Assembly (NCBI GenBank): GCA_903939735.1
Contig: CAJAIA010000012.1
Span: 34,180-98,179, forward strand
Length of the DNA stretch: 64,000 nt
Source of the DNA: an uncultured Ignavibacteria bacterium
GTDB lineage: Bacteria > Bacteroidota > Ignavibacteria > Kapaibacteriales > Kapaibacteriaceae
Direction of reading: 5' to 3'
The notes under the pieces: generated by a model
Told to the model about the DNA's origin: nothing
The model's input: the letters and a program-made list of their open reading frames with translations, nothing else
The model's database searches: none
Part shown: positions 1 through 7,194 of the stretch, in pieces
Layout of the letters: each line of letters opens with the position of its first letter
How positions within the stretch are numbered: position 1 is the stretch's first letter
Translations under genes and position numbers: made by a program

Positions 1-5
1 CCCCG

Positions 6-13
6 TAACTTCG
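6..13 (+). promoter_or_regulatory. -7 promoter box of recR, leaderless type
   Basis: TAACTTCG matches the Bacteroidota -7 consensus TAnnTTTG at 7 of 8 positions counting the two free ones. It ends 5 nt before the ATG at 19, so transcription should start at or next to the start codon. The same string with the same 5-nt spacing precedes the M16 peptidase gene at 47450. Confidence 0.6.
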
Positions 14-18
14 TGCAT

Positions 19-612
19 ATGTTGCCTTCCGATTCCATTGAGCGCGTCGTGGAGCTTTTCGCAAGCCTCCCGACAATTGGCAAGAAAACTGCCCGCCGGC
101 TAGCCTTCCACGTCCTGCGTCAGCCGGCCGAAAACGTCGAGCTTTTCGCCCGTGCCCTCGTGGAAATGCGTGCTCAGGTGCGCGAGTGCTCCGTATGCCA
201 TACGTTTACGGACGTTGAGACATGTTCAATCTGTGCCTCACCAAAGCGTCTGCCATCGGTGATTTGCGTGGTTGAACAGCCGTCGGACGTTATGGCCATT
301 GAACGCACCGGGGACTTCCGGGGACGCTACCACGTGCTGCACGGCGCACTGAGTCCACTCGATGGCATTGGCCCTGAAGACATCCGATTGAAGGAATTGA
401 TCGCACGACTCTCGTCAGAGGTCACCGAGGTTATTCTCGCCTTGAACCCCAACGTCGAGGGAGAGGTCACCACGCAGTACATCGCCAAGCTTGTATCGCC
501 CCTTGGGATCCGCCTCACACGGATTGCACGTGGTGTTCCGATGGGATCCGACCTCGAGTTTGCCGACGATGCCACGCTCGCGCGAGCCTTCGAGGGACGT
601 GTACCTGTATGA
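19..612 (+). CDS. recR: Recombination mediator protein RecR
   Basis: RecR works with RecF and RecO to load RecA on gapped DNA in recombinational repair. The 197-residue product has the family layout: an N-terminal helix-hairpin-helix ([13 protein letters not shown], about residues 18-30), a four-cysteine zinc motif (CSVC...CSIC, about 57-72) and a C-terminal Toprim region ([12 protein letters not shown], then [11 protein letters not shown]). Length is normal for RecR. An in-frame GTG exists at 13, but it overlaps the end of the -7 box, so ATG 19 is the likely start. The stop overlaps the start of the next gene (ATGA), indicating one transcript with the methyltransferase and lipoprotein downstream. 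Confidence 0.95.
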   Translation: MLPSDSIERVVELFASLPTIGKKTARRLAFHVLRQPAENVELFARALVEMRAQVRECSVCHTFTDVETCSICASPKRLPSVICVVEQPSDVMAIERTGDFRGRYHVLHGALSPLDGIGPEDIRLKELIARLSSEVTEVILALNPNVEGEVTTQYIAKLVSPLGIRLTRIARGVPMGSDLEFADDATLARAFEGRVPV

Positions 613-1349
613 GCACTCCCACCTGGTTTCAATCATGGTTTGAGTCGCCATGGTATATGCGTCTCTATCGACACCGCACCGAAGAAGAAGCTCGCGAAGC
701 AGTGGATCTTGTGGCGCGTCATGCGCACGTCGAACGCGGCACACGCATCCTCGACCTCTGCTGCGGATACGGACGTCACGCGCTTGCACTTGCCGAGGCG
801 GGCTATAGCGTTACTGGAATCGATGGATCGGCCTACTTGATAGATCGAGCCCAAGAGCTCTATCCCCACCCAAACGTAACCTATGTGCGTGGCGACATGC
901 GGGGTCCGTTCCCGGGAGCCCCCTACCAAGCCATCGCCAACTTCTTCACGAGCTTTGGATACTTCGACACGCACGAGGAGAATCTCTCGGTACTTCACAA
1001 CGTGCGGACCTCGTTAGCTGAAGGTGGTGTGTTCGTGATGGACTTCTTCAATGCACATCGCGTGCGGGCCACGTTGGAGCCGGAGACCCTATCAATGGTT
1101 GATGGTGTTACCATTCTTCAAGAGCGGTGGATCGATGAGCCCTTTGTTCGCAAGCGCATCACGGTGAATAATCCATGCAGCGAGGAGCAGACCTTTGAAG
1201 AACGCGTTTGGTTGTACGACAACGAGGCGTTGTTTGATATGGCTGTCACTGCAGGACTGCGTGTGACCGCAACACTGGGGACGTATAGTGGTGAACCCTT
1301 TGATGCAGCATCGTCGCCGCGATGTATCATGATTGCAACCGCCATATGA
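609..1349 (+). CDS. Class I SAM-dependent methyltransferase
   Basis: This 246-residue cytoplasmic protein has the Rossmann-type SAM-binding signature: motif I '[16 protein letters not shown]' at about residues 47-62, the acidic residue of motif II in 'VTGIDGS', and 'YVRGDMR' with 'FTSFGYF' further on. The substrate cannot be told from sequence; the pattern is that of generic Methyltransf_25/11 proteins, which act on small molecules or lipids. It starts inside the recR stop codon and ends inside the next start codon (both ATGA overlaps), so the three genes are translationally coupled. Nothing links it functionally to RecR beyond co-transcription. Confidence 0.85.
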   Translation: MSTPTWFQSWFESPWYMRLYRHRTEEEAREAVDLVARHAHVERGTRILDLCCGYGRHALALAEAGYSVTGIDGSAYLIDRAQELYPHPNVTYVRGDMRGPFPGAPYQAIANFFTSFGYFDTHEENLSVLHNVRTSLAEGGVFVMDFFNAHRVRATLEPETLSMVDGVTILQERWIDEPFVRKRITVNNPCSEEQTFEERVWLYDNEALFDMAVTAGLRVTATLGTYSGEPFDAASSPRCIMIATAI

Positions 1350-1945
1350 CGGCAGCCCTTACATCACGTGCGCTTGTTGTTCTCGCGTTGTTGACGCTTA
1401 TCAGCGCGTGTGCTACGCGCACACCCGAGGAGCCAACGGGCAATCGGGGCACCTACGAGCCTCCAACCAGTCCGCAAATCGTGATCGAGAATTTCCGCAA
1501 TGCCGTGATCGAAAAGAACACGCAGAACTTCATGCTGTGTTTAGCCGATCCTTCGCGAAGCCGCGCACCGTATGTCTTCGAGCCGTCGGCCGAAGCCGGT
1601 GCTCGCTTTCAAGCCATCTTCCAATCATGGTCGGTTACCAAGGAGCAGCAGGCGTTCCTCTCCATCATCGCGCGACTTCCGTCGGACGTAAATCTGGGGC
1701 TCGAATTCAGCAATAGCTCGGTAGCCTTCTCCTCGCCGGATTCACTCGTATGGGTTGGAGATTACCGACTGTCGACGAAACTTGATCTTGCCGGTATTCC
1801 CAATGTGCTCACCGGAACGATGGTGCTTAGCATTCAACCAGAGGCCAGCGGATTATGGAGCATCGCCCGATGGAGCGATGCCAAGCGTCCGGTCGATACC
1901 CTCGAAAGCACATGGTCTATCCTGAAAGCACAGCTGAGTAATTGA
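1346..1945 (+). CDS. Lipoprotein of unknown function (NTF2-like candidate)
   Basis: The 199-residue product begins with a lipoprotein signal peptide ending in the lipobox LISAC (Cys about residue 20), so it should be anchored in the membrane facing the periplasm. The mature part is about 175 residues with a helix-like start (IENFRNAVIEKNTQNF) and strands ending in 'LWSIARWSDAK'. This arrangement recalls SnoaL/NTF2-like domains, but I recognise no named family. The start at 1346 overlaps the previous stop (ATGA). The lipoprotein at 2332 has the same architecture and a similar ending (VWKIVRWRDE), suggesting distant paralogues. Confidence 0.75.
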   Translation: MTAALTSRALVVLALLTLISACATRTPEEPTGNRGTYEPPTSPQIVIENFRNAVIEKNTQNFMLCLADPSRSRAPYVFEPSAEAGARFQAIFQSWSVTKEQQAFLSIIARLPSDVNLGLEFSNSSVAFSSPDSLVWVGDYRLSTKLDLAGIPNVLTGTMVLSIQPEASGLWSIARWSDAKRPVDTLESTWSILKAQLSN

Positions 1946-1954
1946 TCTCCTGCG

Positions 1955-1962
1955 TATCTTTC
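1955..1962 (+). promoter_or_regulatory. -7 promoter box upstream of the His-rich membrane protein
   Basis: TATCTTTC followed by G fits TAnnTTTG except for one position. It lies just after the stop of the preceding lipoprotein gene and 55 nt before the ATG at 2018, leaving a leader of about 50 nt with a weak GAGG-type ribosome site (TTGAGGACG). Confidence 0.5.
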
Positions 1963-2017
1963 GCACGATTTGAATGAGCATTTGACTCGACATCTTGATT
2001 CTTGAGGACGTTCTCTT

Positions 2018-2323
2018 ATGTCGCACGACGCAGCACACGACCATGCACATGAGCATGGACACGACCATGTAGCCGACAACGGCGCAACTCGCCTGTTTGG
2101 CATCATTCTTGGTCTTCTCCTGATCGCCACATGTGTTGGTATCCAGCAGGTGATGCATTGGCATCCAGTTGTTGCCGGCATTCTGACAGGCGCACTCGGT
2201 ATGGTGTTTGGCGCTGGTGGTACAAGCGCTCGCGGACCGCACACAGCCGCTGTTCTGGGCTGGGCTGGCGGCATCGCGTTCTTTGCCAGCATTGCAATGT
2301 TCTTCGGCCTGCGATTCTGGTAA
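2018..2323 (+). CDS. Small His-rich N-terminus membrane protein
   Basis: The 101-residue protein opens with a hydrophilic tail holding seven histidines and several Asp/Glu (HDAAHDHAHEHGHDH, about residues 3-17), typical of metal-binding tails. Three hydrophobic stretches follow (about 26-45, 51-67 and 75-99) and are probably membrane segments. I recognise no family. It sits between two related lipoproteins, 8 nt upstream of the second, so it is likely co-transcribed with it. A role in binding or sensing divalent metal is only suggested by the tail. Confidence 0.7.
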   Translation: MSHDAAHDHAHEHGHDHVADNGATRLFGIILGLLLIATCVGIQQVMHWHPVVAGILTGALGMVFGAGGTSARGPHTAAVLGWAGGIAFFASIAMFFGLRFW

Positions 2324-2331
2324 GAACACTT

Positions 2332-2871
2332 GTGCGCCGCACAACTACCATCGTTGTTCGTGCGTGCGTGACCTTGCTTCTTGCGGGAGGCATCGGTCTC
2401 GGTGTTGCCTCATGCGCCAATCCATTCGCACCGGCACTAGCTGATGGCTCACAGGCGGCTGAAGTCTTAGGCGATCAGCGCACTGTCGACGGGCTGTTTC
2501 AGAACTTCCGCTATTCCTACGTTTTCAAAGACACCCTAACGTACGGTCGACTCCTCGACCGTACGTTTTCGTTTGTATACCGTAACTACGACAAAGGTAT
2601 CGACGTCACATGGGGCCGTGACGAGGACATGCTCGCCACACACGGACTGTTTAACGCAGCACAACAGCTGGACCTCGTCTGGAACGACGTCGTCATAACC
2701 GAAGGCGACAGTCTTGCCCAGACCATCTCACGCGGGTTTAACCTCACGATTACGTTTAACCCCAGCGACGTCATCCGCGCTCAGGGTCGGGTTAACCTCA
2801 AAATAGAACGTCCCACCATCAACGACGTTTGGAAGATCGTGCGATGGCGGGACGAATCGAATTACTTCTGA
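2332..2871 (+). CDS. Lipoprotein of unknown function (paralogue-like of 1346)
   Basis: Read from the GTG at 2332, the 179-residue product has a basic n-region, a long hydrophobic core and the lipobox GVASC, so it is an exported lipoprotein. No ATG lies near the signal peptide; the preceding in-frame sequence belongs to the upstream gene's frame-shifted shadow, which is why GTG was chosen. The mature part starts with 'VDGLFQNFRYSYVFKDTLTYGRLL' split over a predicted helix and ends with 'VWKIVRWRDE', like the lipoprotein at 1346. Its TGA abuts the stop codon of the convergent DUF4136 gene with no base between them. Confidence 0.7.
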   Translation: MRRTTTIVVRACVTLLLAGGIGLGVASCANPFAPALADGSQAAEVLGDQRTVDGLFQNFRYSYVFKDTLTYGRLLDRTFSFVYRNYDKGIDVTWGRDEDMLATHGLFNAAQQLDLVWNDVVITEGDSLAQTISRGFNLTITFNPSDVIRAQGRVNLKIERPTINDVWKIVRWRDESNYF

Positions 2872-2880
2872 TTACTTCTG
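2861..2880. repeat. Tandem 10-bp direct repeat at a convergent junction
   Basis: The 10-mer ATTACTTCTG occurs twice in tandem, exactly spanning the back-to-back stop codons of the two convergent genes. The first copy contains the plus-strand stop and the second contains the minus-strand stop. Confidence 0.8.
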
Positions 2881-3438
2881 GACGACCGGGAATCGGCTAA
2901 GGATTGCATCAACAACCTCGTTGGCGATCGCTTGGCGTTCTTCTGGTGTGTCTGCCTGTTGCATTGTGAACGCACCCGTTGCCTGACCCTGCCATGCGAG
3001 GAGCTTCTTCTTGTTGTCGAAGATGTCGATATGCAGCGTACCCTCTGTGTAGCGGTTTTCAACCACCTGCGTACCGTACATGCCTGGTCCGCCCCAGCGC
3101 CAGTAGCCGCCGTACGACATACCGATTGTGCTATAGTTGACGCGCTCTTTCACGCCGGCATAGGTCAGCACAGTCATGTCGGCTACGGCAGAGTCGCCTG
3201 CCACAGTGTAGCCCTTTTCTTGCAGCTCGTTCTCAATGGCAATGATCACACGCTTGCGCGTGATTTCTTCCTGCGCCAAGACGTCATTCGGGATGCGCGT
3301 GTTGCGCGCTATCGTATACGTCTTCAGTTCTGCGAAGTTGATATCGGGATCGACATCAGTCTTCACCGTCCATGGCGAGCATGATTGAAGAGTCACGCTC
3401 AACGTGACAATGGCAAGGAAGTAGGCTAGATGGCGCAT
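2872..3438 (-). CDS. DUF4136-type lipoprotein
   Basis: The 188-residue product carries a lipobox (LQSC, Cys about residue 20). Its mature sequence resembles DUF4136 lipoproteins: 'DPDINFAELKTYTI' near the start, a middle 'LQEKGY' element, and a C-terminal 'GTLHIDIFDNKKKLLAWQG' strand region followed by 'ILSRFP'. Members are small periplasm-facing lipoproteins common in Bacteroidota and of unknown function. A candidate -7 box at 3473-3480 gives it its own transcript, separate from the T9SS gene upstream. Confidence 0.8.
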   Translation of the reverse strand: MRHLAYFLAIVTLSVTLQSCSPWTVKTDVDPDINFAELKTYTIARNTRIPNDVLAQEEITRKRVIIAIENELQEKGYTVAGDSAVADMTVLTYAGVKERVNYSTIGMSYGGYWRWGGPGMYGTQVVENRYTEGTLHIDIFDNKKKLLAWQGQATGAFTMQQADTPEERQAIANEVVDAILSRFPVVQK

Positions 3439-3472
3439 GTGCAGGGGGTTAGGATTGGAACAATGTACGGGG

Positions 3473-3480
3473 CGAATATA
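3473..3480 (-). promoter_or_regulatory. -7 promoter box upstream of the DUF4136 lipoprotein
   Basis: On the minus strand this reads TATATTCG, one change from TAnnTTTG, 34 nt before the start codon at 3438. Confidence 0.45.
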
Positions 3481-3495
3481 GGGTCAGACCGACCC
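3481..3495 (-). terminator. Weak hairpin after the T9SS Asp-box gene
   Basis: The minus strand reads GGGTC GGTCT GACCC, a 5-bp stem with a 5-nt loop, 24 nt past the stop of the 3519-6173 gene and followed by an AT-rich stretch. The stem is short and there is no U-tract, so this is only a candidate. Confidence 0.25.
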
Positions 3496-3518
3496 AGCCC
3501 CAGTTGTTGGCTCCGAGA

Positions 3519-6173
3519 TTATTCGTTGACAACAACGTTCTTCGTGATCGTCGTGTTTGCAATGGAGAGACGAACGAGATACAGGCCCGATGTTGCATCA
3601 CGAAGTTCAATTGTTCTTTGTGATGTGTTGACATCTCGTTCCTCATAGACTGGCTCGCCGAGGACATTGAAGACGACGATGTCATAGAGCACGCCCTCAG
3701 GCACTTGAACTGTGAACAATCCGGTGTTTGGGTTCGGGAACACATACACATCATCATCAATGTTCTGTGATTCTACCCCAACTGTTGAAGAGTAGAGGTC
3801 TGCGCTCCAAAGACCACGTCCAAATGTCGCCGCCCACAACTTGTTGTTGAAGTACGAGATTTCCAGTTCGGTAACAATAACAACTGGGAGTCCATTCTGA
3901 TACGGTACCCAGTCCGACATTGTACCGTCTCTGTAGAACACTCCTACATCGGTTCCAACGTAGAGGCCCTCGTTGCTTCCCTTTTGATACACGATGCAAT
4001 TCGCTGGAACATTTGGCAATGTTCCGGAGTAGTTAGCCCACGTGGTGCCACCATCGGGAGACATGAACACTTTCATGCCAGCCGCGTAACCCGAGAGCGT
4101 TACATACATGCGCTGCGGATTTGTAGGGTCCACTGCGATGTACGACACCACAAAATTCACTATCGGGTCCCACCCCGATACATACGACCACGTCTCCCCA
4201 CCATCTGTGGTGCGAGCAATCGTGTCGTGCGTGGCCACGTAGATTGTATTCGGGTCTGAAGGAGCAACAGCGATGTAGCGTAGCAGTTCACTCGTTACCA
4301 CGGGAGAGATTGCAGACCATGAGTCACCCTGATCTGTCGTTTTGTAGAGTTTGTCGTAACCAGCAAACAGGACCTTCGGATTCGTTGGGTGAATCACAAA
4401 CGGGGTAACCCATGCTCCCTCTGGCGATTTGCCCTCTTCCTGTCCACCTGGAATGTTCCGGGAAATCGTCACGACCGTGTCTTTGTCCTTGTATTCTCGA
4501 GAAATCATACCTTCTTGACTGGATGTGTATAGAGTGCGGTTATTCGAGTAATCAATAAGGCACTCCATCCCATCGCCGCCATTTCGTTCACGCCATACAT
4601 TATTCTCGAGCTCCTTGGTAGCATTATCTTGAAGCCCACAAACAACATTCGCCGCAGCTGTTTGCGCAGCTCCAATTCGGTACATCTGACTGATAGACAA
4701 GCCGTTACTTATGTCGGTCCAACTGACACCACTATTCGTTGTTGAGTAAATCCCACCATCATTACATGCGAACATCGTTCCGCGCTGCAGTGGATGGAAC
4801 GCGAGCCAGTGACAGTCAGCATGAACAACTGCAATGGAGTCTGGATGGCCAACACCAGTAGCCCCAAGTGCATTTGCGCTATCTACCCAAACACTCTTTA
4901 AATTCCAATTAGAGCCGCCGTCTATTGAACTCCAGACATTGATACCACCGATCCAAATGTCTTTCTCATTCTCAGGATTTATGACGTGAGCAAGGTCATA
5001 GTTTCCTTGACCACCAATACCGGTTGCGTCTCCTCTAACGTTCAGCATGTTTTTGGATTCTGTGCCAACGAGATACTGTGTGAATGAAGCACCACTATTT
5101 GTCGACGTCCAGAGACCAGCCAAGCCAGCTGCAGTATTCACACACAGTGCATCAACGAGGTCCGGGGAGGCAGCAGAAACAGCCAAATCAACTCTGATCA
5201 CGCCTGGCAATGTTGCAACGGATGCCCAAGAAGCACCATTATCTGTCGAACGATAGATCTCAGACTGATGATCATACGGACTATACGTTGACGCGTAGAC
5301 AATTGAGGCATCTCCCGGCTTAAACTCCACGTCCATGAAGTACCCCGATTGAGCATTTGCCCACGTTGCGCCGCCATTCGTCGTGCGCCATACACCATCA
5401 CTCGCTGCTGCAAGCAACACATTTGGGTTCGTAGGATCGATGAGGAGTCGACGCATCAGTTTCGCTAATGCTACATTCCAGTTCAACCCTGTTGTATTCC
5501 AGGTCGTCCCACCGTTTGTTGACTTCAGAACACCGATGCTTTTGGTGTCTCCCTGAGCTCCATATATCAAAGCAGATAAGCTGCCCATATCCCCATCGCC
5601 TGTAGCGATGTACATGATGTTGGCATTTGTTGGATCAATGGCAATGTCGCTCACTCCCAGCACGGGGAGGTTATCAGTGCTCGTAGACCACGTACTCCCA
5701 GCGTCGACCGTCTTCCATAATCCGCCAGCTGGAGTTCCAACCCAAAACGTGTTGGCGTCTGTTGGGTGGAAGGCCATACAATTGATGCGACCAAGGCCGT
5801 TATAACCACCCGGACTGGTTGAAGGTCCTGCGTTTGTCCAGTTTGCCGATGACATAATCGTCTCAGAGCGTTTATCGGGTGCGTATGTATGCGACTCGCG
5901 ATACTTTTGATGCTCATCCCACGTCACCGAGGAAGGCGGAAAGTGTCCGTTCGGTAAGATTCGTGATTCCCAGTACCATTCCCATCGCCTAAACTGCTTG
6001 TAGCCTTGCCCCTTGGCAATGCGCTTGCCTCTCCAGTAGTCATTGAATGCCCCTCGAATCGCTTGAAAGGTCGGATTCTCCGATTGAATCTTCGCTGTCC
6101 AAGGTTGAGCGATCACCTCTTGGGTGGTGACCAGCAGTATCAGCAAGACAATGCATTGTATTCGTGTTCTCAT
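3519..6173 (-). CDS. Secreted Asp-box/sortilin-like propeller protein with T9SS sorting domain
   Basis: The 884-residue product has a Sec signal peptide (residues 1-22, ending VIAQ) and many 'TxDGGxTW' Asp-box motifs (for example GLWKTVDAGSTW, STNGGTTW, RTTDGGETW, SPDGGTTW). These mark BNR/sortilin-like beta-propellers. Repeated 'DPTNP' phrases precede the strands. The last roughly 85 residues match a T9SS type A sorting domain ('VFPNPNTGLF' to 'GLYLVRLSI'), so the protein should cross the outer membrane and be released or anchored. Substrate is unknown; the family includes glycan-binding and matrix proteins. It lies 26 nt after a lipoprotein gene and is probably co-transcribed with it. Confidence 0.9.
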   Translation of the reverse strand: MRTRIQCIVLLILLVTTQEVIAQPWTAKIQSENPTFQAIRGAFNDYWRGKRIAKGQGYKQFRRWEWYWESRILPNGHFPPSSVTWDEHQKYRESHTYAPDKRSETIMSSANWTNAGPSTSPGGYNGLGRINCMAFHPTDANTFWVGTPAGGLWKTVDAGSTWSTSTDNLPVLGVSDIAIDPTNANIMYIATGDGDMGSLSALIYGAQGDTKSIGVLKSTNGGTTWNTTGLNWNVALAKLMRRLLIDPTNPNVLLAAASDGVWRTTNGGATWANAQSGYFMDVEFKPGDASIVYASTYSPYDHQSEIYRSTDNGASWASVATLPGVIRVDLAVSAASPDLVDALCVNTAAGLAGLWTSTNSGASFTQYLVGTESKNMLNVRGDATGIGGQGNYDLAHVINPENEKDIWIGGINVWSSIDGGSNWNLKSVWVDSANALGATGVGHPDSIAVVHADCHWLAFHPLQRGTMFACNDGGIYSTTNSGVSWTDISNGLSISQMYRIGAAQTAAANVVCGLQDNATKELENNVWRERNGGDGMECLIDYSNNRTLYTSSQEGMISREYKDKDTVVTISRNIPGGQEEGKSPEGAWVTPFVIHPTNPKVLFAGYDKLYKTTDQGDSWSAISPVVTSELLRYIAVAPSDPNTIYVATHDTIARTTDGGETWSYVSGWDPIVNFVVSYIAVDPTNPQRMYVTLSGYAAGMKVFMSPDGGTTWANYSGTLPNVPANCIVYQKGSNEGLYVGTDVGVFYRDGTMSDWVPYQNGLPVVIVTELEISYFNNKLWAATFGRGLWSADLYSSTVGVESQNIDDDVYVFPNPNTGLFTVQVPEGVLYDIVVFNVLGEPVYEERDVNTSQRTIELRDATSGLYLVRLSIANTTITKNVVVNE

Positions 6174-6199
6174 GTTCTTCCCCTATAGAAGTATGAATG

Positions 6200-6814
6200 T
6201 CAAGGCCTGTTGTGGACTTTTTGTGATGTGATCTCGTTGATTATCAAGTAGTGCGTTCTGCCATTGACGGTAAACGAAATCAAGGCTTCACCAGAATACG
6301 TGATTGGTGATCTTGATTTACGAGCTTGAGGGACGTTCCCTGCTAGCACCGACACTCGCAAGACAATGGAATCGCCGTTTGATATCGTGACCGGTTGGTT
6401 GGAAACTCTCGCCGTTTCTTTTGAAACAGCCACAGCATATGCTCGATTGTCAATCCAGGCACTGTCGAATCTGATTTCCTGTTGCGTTGTGATCCGCACG
6501 CCGAATGAATAGTCAATCCCTCGTCCCCCACTTGCGACTCCCGCAACCCAAGGTCGGGATGTCGCACTCAGAAGCACACAGAACTTGTCGTTCTTGTCGA
6601 CTGCACCATCTGATTTCTGAACGGCTGACGTTTGCTTGTTTAGCGTCTCCGAAACCGTGTCGATCGGCACAGTATCTGGTACTGCAGGCTGTGAATCATC
6701 CGAAGTGGCAACGCTATCGGCTAACGCCGTGGTCGAAGCACGCCCCCCCGTATCGCGTTGACACGCAATCGTGACGGCAGCACACGCACCGAGGATGAAC
6801 AGAGTGGTTTTCAT
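6200..6814 (-). CDS. Lipoprotein of unknown function
   Basis: From the ATG at 6814, the 204-residue product has a short signal peptide and the lipobox VTIAC (Cys about residue 18). A Ser/Thr/Asp-rich linker (about 20-60) is followed by a compact domain ending in 'YSGEALISFTVNGRTHYLIINEI', which looks all-beta. I recognise no family. A longer frame upstream exists but would run into the REP-like repeat and place the signal peptide internally, so 6814 is preferred; a TAnnTT-type box ends 3 nt before it. The T9SS Asp-box gene follows 26 nt downstream. Confidence 0.75.
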   Translation of the reverse strand: MKTTLFILGACAAVTIACQRDTGGRASTTALADSVATSDDSQPAVPDTVPIDTVSETLNKQTSAVQKSDGAVDKNDKFCVLLSATSRPWVAGVASGGRGIDYSFGVRITTQQEIRFDSAWIDNRAYAVAVSKETARVSNQPVTISNGDSIVLRVSVLAGNVPQARKSRSPITYSGEALISFTVNGRTHYLIINEITSQKVHNRP

Positions 6815-6817
6815 ACG

Positions 6818-6825
6818 GCAAACTA
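6818..6825 (-). promoter_or_regulatory. Candidate -7 box, leaderless type
   Basis: The minus strand reads TAGTTTGC and ends 3 nt before the ATG at 6814. It matches the TAnnTT core but has GC instead of TG at the end, so the call rests partly on the recurring spacing. Confidence 0.4.
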
Positions 6826-6844
6826 CCCTAGTTCGAGATTTCAG

Positions 6845-7107
6845 CAATCTAAATCCTGGGGCTTCGCCCACCTCGAAAACCTGGGGCTTCGCCCCAGGCG
6901 GGTATGGGTCGCGCTTTCAGCGCTCTCCTGTAGAGCTAGAGCGCCACCGGCGCGATACATATCAACCCGGGGTAACGCCCCGGGTTTTCGAGATGCTATG
7001 AGCGCTATCTCCTCAATCTAAATCCTGGGGCTTCGCCCACCTCGAAAACCTGGGGCTTCGCCCCAGGCGGGTATGGGTCGTGCTTTCAGCGCTCTCCGTA
7101 GAGCGCT
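6845..7107. repeat. REP/BIME-like palindromic repeat cluster
   Basis: An 84-bp unit occurs twice in direct orientation (6845-6928 and 7014-7097, one mismatch, at 6912/7081). Each unit holds a degenerate hairpin followed by a perfect GC-rich one (stem CCTGGGGC / GCCCCAGG, for example 6880-6898) and ends in a GCGCT-rich stem; in copy two that stem is 7088-7107, with 8-bp arms AGCGCTCT/AGAGCGCT. A separate hairpin with 9-bp arms AACCCGGGG/CCCCGGGTT lies between the units at 6964-6986. No transposase is present, so this resembles a non-autonomous REP/BIME array of the kind moved by Y1 (RAYT) transposases elsewhere. It fills the region between a lipoprotein gene and typA. Confidence 0.8.
6964..6986. 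repeat. Perfect 9-bp stem hairpin inside the REP-like cluster
   Basis: The arms AACCCGGGG and CCCCGGGTT are exact complements around a 5-nt loop (TAACG). It could act as a structural terminator in either direction or as a recognition hairpin of the repeat. Confidence 0.7.
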
Positions 7108-7154
7108 ATATGTGGACATAACACCACCAAAGCTGCTACACCACGGCAATTCCC

Positions 7155-7162
7155 TATCTTTG
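7155..7162 (+). promoter_or_regulatory. -7 promoter box of typA
   Basis: TATCTTTG is an exact TAnnTTTG match. It ends 32 nt before ATG 7195, leaving a short leader that contains the ribosome site AAGGA. The box overlaps an in-frame GTG at 7162, which is therefore unlikely to be used as a start. Confidence 0.75.
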
Positions 7163-7194
7163 TGGCTTGCACTAACCCATTCGCAGATAAGGAT

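Noticed and set aside
13..18. GTG start for recR
   Set aside because: It overlaps the end of the -7 box; ATG 19 has the same 5-nt spacing as the M16 gene.
7162..7194. GTG start for typA
   Set aside because: It falls on the last base of the TATCTTTG box; ATG 7195 has an AAGGA ribosome site.
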